DNA of 64,000 bases from Methylobacterium marchantiae (lineage in GTDB: Bacteria > Pseudomonadota > Alphaproteobacteria > Rhizobiales > Beijerinckiaceae), in NCBI RefSeq assembly GCF_022179405.1, contig NZ_BPQT01000021.1, forward strand, positions 26,090-90,089. The letters are read 5' to 3'. Below, piece after piece: positions 59,060-64,000 of this stretch; position 1 is the first letter of the stretch; each line of letters opens with the position of its first letter. Below the pieces are notes generated by a model, which was not told where the DNA came from, ran no database searches, and saw nothing but the letters and a program-made list of their open reading frames with translations. A program made the translations under genes and the position numbers.

Positions 59060-59920
59060 CTATGCCGCTCCTGCATGCGGCGCCGGCAACTCCGTGGAGA
59101 TCGCGTCCACCGTGCGCTGAGGCGGGCTGCCAAGCCCGTCGGACCGGGCGATGCGGATCTGCTGGTTGACCGGCTGCATGTTGCCGTAGGGCGTCGAGAA
59201 CGCGATCTCAGCCGCATCTCGACCGACGCCGATGCGGACCAATCCATCGAGGTCGGCCTGCCGCGTGGCATCGAACAACCACCAGCGGCCATCGAGATAG
59301 GCTTCGAACACCGCATGGAAGTCGCTCGGCACCAAGCCATGAGCGTAGCAGCTCACGAAACGTGCCGGAATGCCTAGTGCCCGGCAGAAGGCCGTACCGA
59401 TATGCGCGAAATCGCGGCACACGCCCGCGCGCTTGAGCAGGCTCTCGTCGGCCGTCGTCTCGCCGTCGCTGGTGCCGGGCTGGTAGGTCAGGTGATCGTG
59501 AATCCAGTTGCAGATCGCGTTGACGCGCTGATGCCCCTTGGGATGCGCCCCGAACTCGGCCCGCGCGAAGGGTGTCAGCCGGTCGGACGAGACGAAACGG
59601 CTCGGCAACAGGAAAGGCAAGATATCGAGCGGAAGCTGCGAGATCGGCGTCTCGTTGATCGTGGCGGGATCGGCCCGGTGGACCGTGAGCTCGACCTCGG
59701 CATTGTACTCTAGCGAGAATTGACCGGCCGGCACGTTCACGCCGAGGTAGCGGTTCTGCAGATCGGGCGAGATGTAGACTTCGCGCTTGAGGTCGGGCCT
59801 CAGTATCAATGTCTCGCCGAGAATTTCGACACTCTTGAGGCGGGCTACTTCGATATTGAAGATGAAGGTCGTGTCCGAAAGTATGTTATAAGACAGACTG
59901 CAGCCGAGCGTGTAGCGCAT
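59060..59920 (-). CDS. Transglutaminase-like domain protein
   Basis: A 286-residue protein with an N-terminal beta-rich domain (LGCSLSYNILSDTTFIFNIE; EYNAEVELTVHRAD) followed by a transglutaminase-like cysteine-protease fold. The triad is visible: Cys in ESLLKRAGVCRDFAHIG, His in GLVPSDFHAVFEAYLDGRWW and Asp in LFDATR. This is the bacterial transglutaminase N-plus-core type often found near peptidase or amide-ligase genes. Here it lies between eutB and lutC on the same strand; function unknown, probably a cytosolic peptidase. Confidence 0.92.
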   Translation of the reverse strand: MRYTLGCSLSYNILSDTTFIFNIEVARLKSVEILGETLILRPDLKREVYISPDLQNRYLGVNVPAGQFSLEYNAEVELTVHRADPATINETPISQLPLDILPFLLPSRFVSSDRLTPFARAEFGAHPKGHQRVNAICNWIHDHLTYQPGTSDGETTADESLLKRAGVCRDFAHIGTAFCRALGIPARFVSCYAHGLVPSDFHAVFEAYLDGRWWLFDATRQADLDGLVRIGVGRDAAEIAFSTPYGNMQPVNQQIRIARSDGLGSPPQRTVDAISTELPAPHAGAA

Positions 59921-60077
59921 GGAAGCTCCTTCCTCCGTTGTGGAAGTCCTAGCAAGGATTACGCCCTTCGCATCGACAAAGATCCTCCGCTGAAGGTTGA
60001 GTTCGGTCGCTTCTGCTGGCCATATGCATGCGGAGCATGGCGTCCCGCTCCTCGCGGCCTGACATGCTCCGCTAACG

Positions 60078-60668
60078 TCAGCCGCGCGGGAGCAGGATCA
60101 CCGTCAGCGAGCGCACGCCCTGCGCGCCGTGGATCAGCACGCCTTCGATATCGGCAGTGGCCGAGGGACCGGTATGCAGCACGGCATAAGCTGCGGAGGC
60201 GAAATCTGACCGGCGATAGGCTGCCTGGATGTTGACGAGGATGTTGGCGGGATCGAGCAGGACGACGAGGTGCTGGGCAAGGTAGGCCACTGAATTGACC
60301 TTCAGTTCTTCCTCGGTAAACAGGACGGATCCGGTCTCGGCCACGCCGAACACCGCGCGTACGATGGCGACGTCGACATCGGCGAGGTCCTTCGGCAGGG
60401 CGACCTGTGAAAGGTCGCGATTGCCATCGATCTCGGGTACCGCTGATGCGATGATCTTGGCGGATGCCAGTCGTTCGCGCACGGAGGCGAAAGCGTCCCC
60501 GCCTTCAGGCGAGCCGATTCGTCCTCCCATACGCTTCAGGCGTTCGCCGAACTCGATCACGAGATCATCACCGACGAGGGGGGCGAAATCCGGGATGTCC
60601 GGTAGCGGGTGACTCCCAGCGGGACGGTTCCGGCGGATGCGTGCGAGGGTCTCTTCACGGGCGCTCAT
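60078..60668 (-). CDS. lutC: Lactate utilisation protein C (LUD domain)
   Basis: A 196-residue LUD-domain protein, third subunit of the LutABC iron-sulphur L-lactate oxidase that converts lactate to pyruvate. Seen: EETLARIRRNRPAG at the N-terminus, VAIVRAVFGVAETGSVLFTE (conserved ETGS motif) and AQHLVVLLDPANILVNIQAA; then GPSATADIEGVLIHGAQGVR with the G-P-S-x-T-x-D-I-E motif. The start overlaps lutB by 4 bp. Confidence 0.94.
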   Translation of the reverse strand: MSAREETLARIRRNRPAGSHPLPDIPDFAPLVGDDLVIEFGERLKRMGGRIGSPEGGDAFASVRERLASAKIIASAVPEIDGNRDLSQVALPKDLADVDVAIVRAVFGVAETGSVLFTEEELKVNSVAYLAQHLVVLLDPANILVNIQAAYRRSDFASAAYAVLHTGPSATADIEGVLIHGAQGVRSLTVILLPRG

Positions 60669-62272
60669 TCGATGCCGCCCTTTTCCGTCTTCGCGGCTTT
60701 CGCTGGATCCATCCGGTTCTGCTTGTACCAATTGTGGAAGCTCTGGCGCGGGCTGTCGGGCATCTCGCGGCCCTTCCCCCAGGTATTGAGCGGATTGTAG
60801 ACCGCAAAGCGCGGCAGCACCCTCAGGGCAGAATCAGCGGCCCCGATCGCGGCGCGATAGGCGGCCGGCCGGCTCAGCATCTGTCCCGCCGCCTTCATCA
60901 TCCCCTGCTTCAGGAGCGGGATCTGGTGCTCTTCCGCCAGCACCTTGCGCCAGGCGAAGATCTGCTCGTGGATGTTGATCTTCACCGGGCAGACATTGGT
61001 GCAACTCCCATTCATCGTCGAGGAGAACGGCAGGGTCGAGTATTTCCGCTTGTTGAAGGTCGGGTCGATGATGAGGCCGATCGGCCCGGAATAGGTGGCG
61101 CCGTAGGATAGGCCACCGCTGCGCCGATAGACCGGGCAGGTGTTCATGCAGGCGCCGCAGCGGATGCATTTGAGCGAGGTCCAGAACTCCTCCATCCCGA
61201 GCCGCTCGGAGCGACCGTTATCGACCAGCACCATGTGCATCTCGCTCCCTTCGCGGAGCGCGCGGAAATGCGAGGTGTACTGGGTGATCGGCGAGCCCAG
61301 CGCCGAGCGCGCGAGCAGGCGCAGAAAAACCCCGAGATGCTCGATCCGCGGGATCAGCTTCTCGATGCCGATGGAATGGATCTGGAGCTTCGGTACATTG
61401 CCCGAGAGGTCCGCATTGCCTTCGTTGGTGCAGGTCACCACCGTGCCGGTCTCGGCGATGGCGAAGTTGCACCCTGTCATGCCCGCATCGGCTTCGAGGA
61501 TGAGAGGCCGCGTATGCATGCGCTGGCTCTCGGCGAGATAATGGGCATCATCGTTCTCGGGGTCCGTACCCATGGTCTTGGCGAAGACCGCGGCCACGTC
61601 GAACCGTGTCTTGTGCACCGCCGGCACCACCACGTGGCTCGGCTCCTCGTTGTCGAGTTGCTGGATGCGTTCGCCCAGGTCGGTCTCGATCACCTCGATG
61701 CCGGTGCCCGCCATATAGTGCCGGAAGCCGCATTCCTCGGTGAGCATCGACTTCGATTTGATCAAGGTCTTGGCGCCGTGATCCTTGAGGATGCCGTGGA
61801 CGATGCGGTTGTGGTCGGCCCCGTCGGCGGCCCAATGCACATGGACGCCGTTGGCCTTGGCATTCGCCTCGAACTCTTCGAGGTAGCGGTCGAGATTCGA
61901 GAGCGTATGCGCCTTGATCGCCGAGGCGAGTTCCCGCAACTCCTCCCATTCGGGGATGCCGAAGGCGGCGGTATCGCGCTTCTTGCGCAGGTCCCAGAGG
62001 CGCTCGTCATGAGCCTTCTGGTGAAGCGGCGCGGCGAGGAAACGTTCGGCGGCTTCCGCTTGGTCGATCGGGCGGTTGCCACGGATCCTGGCGCCTCGCG
62101 GCTGTGGTTCGCGGGCCGCCTTGATCTTGGGCTCCGCACCGATGGGTCGTGTCGTCGCCTCGGCATGGTCGAGGCGACGACCATCCTGGCCACGCTCGCC
62201 TTCGTCGCTCGGCTTGGCGACATCGGGATGGATCAACCGGTCGCGGGGGCCGCTTTCATCCTCAGCGCTCAT
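60665..62272 (-). CDS. lutB: Lactate utilisation iron-sulphur protein B
   Basis: A 535-residue LutB. It has an N-terminal LUD domain (about 100-360; KSKSMLTEECGFRHYMAGTG, FAIAETGTVVTCTNEGNADL), then two 4Fe-4S motifs CIRCGACMNTCPVYRRSGGL and CTNVCPVKINIHEQIF, and a C-terminal DUF3390-like end. The N-terminal about 60 residues (REPQPRGARIRGNRPIDQAE and upstream) are charged and longer than usual; an internal start near residue 58 is possible. It overlaps lutA by 4 bp. Confidence 0.94.
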   Translation of the reverse strand: MSAEDESGPRDRLIHPDVAKPSDEGERGQDGRRLDHAEATTRPIGAEPKIKAAREPQPRGARIRGNRPIDQAEAAERFLAAPLHQKAHDERLWDLRKKRDTAAFGIPEWEELRELASAIKAHTLSNLDRYLEEFEANAKANGVHVHWAADGADHNRIVHGILKDHGAKTLIKSKSMLTEECGFRHYMAGTGIEVIETDLGERIQQLDNEEPSHVVVPAVHKTRFDVAAVFAKTMGTDPENDDAHYLAESQRMHTRPLILEADAGMTGCNFAIAETGTVVTCTNEGNADLSGNVPKLQIHSIGIEKLIPRIEHLGVFLRLLARSALGSPITQYTSHFRALREGSEMHMVLVDNGRSERLGMEEFWTSLKCIRCGACMNTCPVYRRSGGLSYGATYSGPIGLIIDPTFNKRKYSTLPFSSTMNGSCTNVCPVKINIHEQIFAWRKVLAEEHQIPLLKQGMMKAAGQMLSRPAAYRAAIGAADSALRVLPRFAVYNPLNTWGKGREMPDSPRQSFHNWYKQNRMDPAKAAKTEKGGIE

Positions 62273-63012
62273 GCCGAGACTCCATTGAGGATGCAGGCGA
62301 TGTGGATGAACTTCAGCGGGACACCGATCCGGGCGGCGCAGCCCTTCTGGTGCATCATGCAGGACGAGTCGGACGAGACGACGTATTCGGCGCCGGCTCG
62401 GCTGTGGTCGCTGACCTTATCGTAGCCCATCTTGGCCGACACGGCCGGCTCGAAAACGCTGAACGTTCCGCCGAAGCCGCAGCATTCGTCCGGTCGGGAC
62501 GGTGTGACGATCTCGATGCCCCTTACCTTCGAGAGAAGATCGAGGGGCTTCGAATAGGCCGGCTTGTTGAGCTCCGACGGCCGCGCGTGGTGGATGCCGC
62601 GCAACGCATTGCAGTTCGAGTGGTAGCCGACCTTGTGCGGGAACTCGGCCCAAGGAAATTCTTCGACCTTCAGGACGTCGTGGAGGAACTCCACCAGTTC
62701 GAAGGTCTTGCCCCGCACCGCCTTCACCTCTTCCGTTTGCGGTATCGCCGTGAGGTGCTCGCGCACTTGATGCACGCATGAGCCGGATGGGGCGACGACG
62801 TAGTCGAACGGGGCGAAGTTCTTGACGAAGAGCGCTTCCGTCGCAGCGGCTTCGGCATGACAGCCGGTATTCGTCATCGGCTGGCCGCAGCAGGTCTGAT
62901 CGAAAGGATAGGCGACGTCGAGGCCGAAACGTTCCAGCAATTCCAGTGTCGCGATGCCGACTTCAGGCTCGAAAGCGTCGACGTAGCACGGCACGAACAG
63001 TCCGATGCGCAT
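62269..63012 (-). CDS. lutA: Lactate utilisation protein A (CCG-domain oxidoreductase)
   Basis: A 247-residue protein with two cysteine-rich CCG domains that bind a non-cubane or 4Fe-4S cluster. First: LFVPCYVDAF with FDQTCCGQPMTNTGC; second: VGYHSNCNALRGIHH with DECCGFGGTFSVFEP. This is the LutA/GlcF-type subunit. First gene of lutABC; the chosen start (63012) overlaps no upstream gene. poxB-like gene lies 93 bp upstream on the same strand. Confidence 0.95.
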   Translation of the reverse strand: MRIGLFVPCYVDAFEPEVGIATLELLERFGLDVAYPFDQTCCGQPMTNTGCHAEAAATEALFVKNFAPFDYVVAPSGSCVHQVREHLTAIPQTEEVKAVRGKTFELVEFLHDVLKVEEFPWAEFPHKVGYHSNCNALRGIHHARPSELNKPAYSKPLDLLSKVRGIEIVTPSRPDECCGFGGTFSVFEPAVSAKMGYDKVSDHSRAGAEYVVSSDSSCMMHQKGCAARIGVPLKFIHIACILNGVSA

Positions 63013-63105
63013 GGAAAGCGGCTTCTCTCCTGGGATGCGGCATCGCTCAACGCATGGATGCCGCATCGACGTTCAGTTTGGATACGTTCAAAGGTCTCAC
63101 TTCCT

Positions 63106-64000
63106 CTATCGGAGGATGTTCGTCTTGGCGAGATCGAGAACCGAATCACCTCGCCCGCTCATCACCGCACGCAGCATGTAGAGACTGAAGCCCTTCACCT
63201 GCTGCCCGTCGATTTTGGGGGGAATCGACAGTTCCTGGCGGTTCACCACGACGTCGAGCACCGCCGGCCCATCATGGGCGAGCACCTCGCGGATGGCGCC
63301 CTCCAACTCGGCGGGATCTTCCACCCGCACTGCATGGAGGCCGACGGCGCGCGCCATGGAGGCGAAATCCGGATTGTCGAGTGCGACGCCTGTCTCGAGG
63401 TAGCCCGCGGCGTTCATTTCCATCTCGACGAAGCCGAGAGAGCCGTTGTTGAAGATCACCACCTTCAGCGGGAGCTTCTCCTGCCGCAGGGTCAACAGGT
63501 CGCCCATCAGCATGGCGAAGCCACCGTCGCCGGATAGCGAGACAATCTGTCGGCCGGGAGAGGCCGCCTGCGCTCCGATGCCCTGCGCCATGGCGTTGGC
63601 CATCGATCCATGGACCCAGGAGCCAAGAAGCCGCCGCTTGCCATTCATCTTCAGGTAGCGTGCCGCCCAGATCGTCGGTGTGCCGACATCCGCGGTGAAG
63701 ACCGCATCATCCGCCGCTGCCTCGCTCACGAGCTTGGTGAGATATTGAGGATGGATCGGCGTCTTCGCCGATTTCAGCCCGAACCAGCCCTTTGTCGGCG
63801 TCCCGGTGGCGAGGTCGTCGAGGTCTTCGCGTGCCTTGGCGTAGTGCTTCAGACTGGCGTCGAGCCAGGAGCAATCTGACTTGACACCGAGCTTCGGCAG
63901 AAGCGCGGTGATGGTGTCGCGCACGTCTCCGACCAGGCCGAGGGTCAGTCCAGTACGCCGCCCGAGTTGCTGTGCCCTCAGAGTCTGTCCGGCATCATGA
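63106..64000 (-). CDS. Pyruvate oxidase-like TPP enzyme (PoxB type), partial
   Basis: The C-terminal about 298 residues of a thiamine diphosphate enzyme; the open frame continues to the window edge (QQLGRRTGLTLGLVGDVRDT). Seen: HPQYLTKLVSEAAADDAVFT, VGTPTIWAARYLKMNGKRRL and the TPP motif LSGDGGFAMLMGDLLTLRQE with its downstream Asn in VVIFNNGSLGFVEMEM. This pattern fits pyruvate dehydrogenase (quinone), which converts pyruvate to acetate; acetolactate synthase-like enzymes are alternatives. It would consume the pyruvate made by LutABC encoded just downstream. Confidence 0.88.
   Translation of the reverse strand, partial: HDAGQTLRAQQLGRRTGLTLGLVGDVRDTITALLPKLGVKSDCSWLDASLKHYAKAREDLDDLATGTPTKGWFGLKSAKTPIHPQYLTKLVSEAAADDAVFTADVGTPTIWAARYLKMNGKRRLLGSWVHGSMANAMAQGIGAQAASPGRQIVSLSGDGGFAMLMGDLLTLRQEKLPLKVVIFNNGSLGFVEMEMNAAGYLETGVALDNPDFASMARAVGLHAVRVEDPAELEGAIREVLAHDGPAVLDVVVNRQELSIPPKIDGQQVKGFSLYMLRAVMSGRGDSVLDLAKTNILR

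Overview
The window looks like the chromosome of a high-GC alphaproteobacterium of the Hyphomicrobiales (Rhizobiales), most likely a Methylobacterium/Methylorubrum-type species. Evidence: very high GC with strong third-position bias; a gyrA, outer-membrane beta-barrel, coaD, two-cyclophilin order downstream of ssb; the hom-glpX pair; an exoR-type Sel1 regulator; Omp25-like barrel proteins; and GTG/TTG starts on several housekeeping genes. The genus is an inference. Most of the window is ordinary core chromosome.

Layout. 1-3 kb: pal with the start of a ybgF/cpoB-like gene, then a small signalling set (Hpt protein, divergent receiver protein, PAS-GGDEF protein). 3-10 kb: hemC, two related small membrane proteins, a putative Kdo hydroxylase, a helix-turn-helix protein, an hsp20 gene with a ROSE-like leader, and an alpha/beta hydrolase. 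10-14 kb: hisN-type phosphatase, an AI-2E family transporter with an extra C-terminal domain, and pxpA with an overlapping XRE regulator. 13.8-16.3 kb: an array of five structured RNAs followed by a Ro60/TROVE gene (rsr). 16.3-24 kb: pncB, mrp, mobA, a decayed nucleotidyltransferase-fold gene, two cyclophilins, coaD. 24-36 kb: porin-like barrel, gyrA, ssb, oxidoreductases and small secreted proteins. 36-44 kb: prpE, purEK, then an accessory stretch with three features of decay or foreign origin (AraC remnant, AT-richer gene-poor DNA, broken LprI-like gene). 44-50 kb: glpX, hom, a solute:sodium symporter. 49-53 kb: ceramidase-like protein, xthA, and btaAB for betaine lipids. 53-57 kb: exoR, ilvD. 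56.7-64 kb: eutBC, a transglutaminase-like protein, lutABC and a poxB-like gene cut by the window edge.

The most interesting system is the RNA array at 13803-14640 directly upstream of rsr. Five tandem elements share one architecture: a GC-rich outer helix, an asymmetric internal loop, an inner helix that is different in each copy but perfectly complementary in all five, and a GGTTATC/GGTTACC box immediately inside. The last copy carries a complete circularly permuted tRNA-like fold: T-arm, acceptor stem closed by a GCGA tetraloop, then D-arm. This matches what is known of bacterial Y RNAs (YrlA type), the RNA partners of Ro60. The array suggests one Ro60 protein served by several RNAs with different distal modules, only some of which mimic tRNA.

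Metabolic links within the window: poxB and lutABC (lactate, pyruvate, acetate), eutBC (ethanolamine to acetaldehyde), prpE (propionate activation), and btaAB with a possible PHO box (phosphorus-free membrane lipid). All assignments come from reading motifs and gene context; no database search was run.
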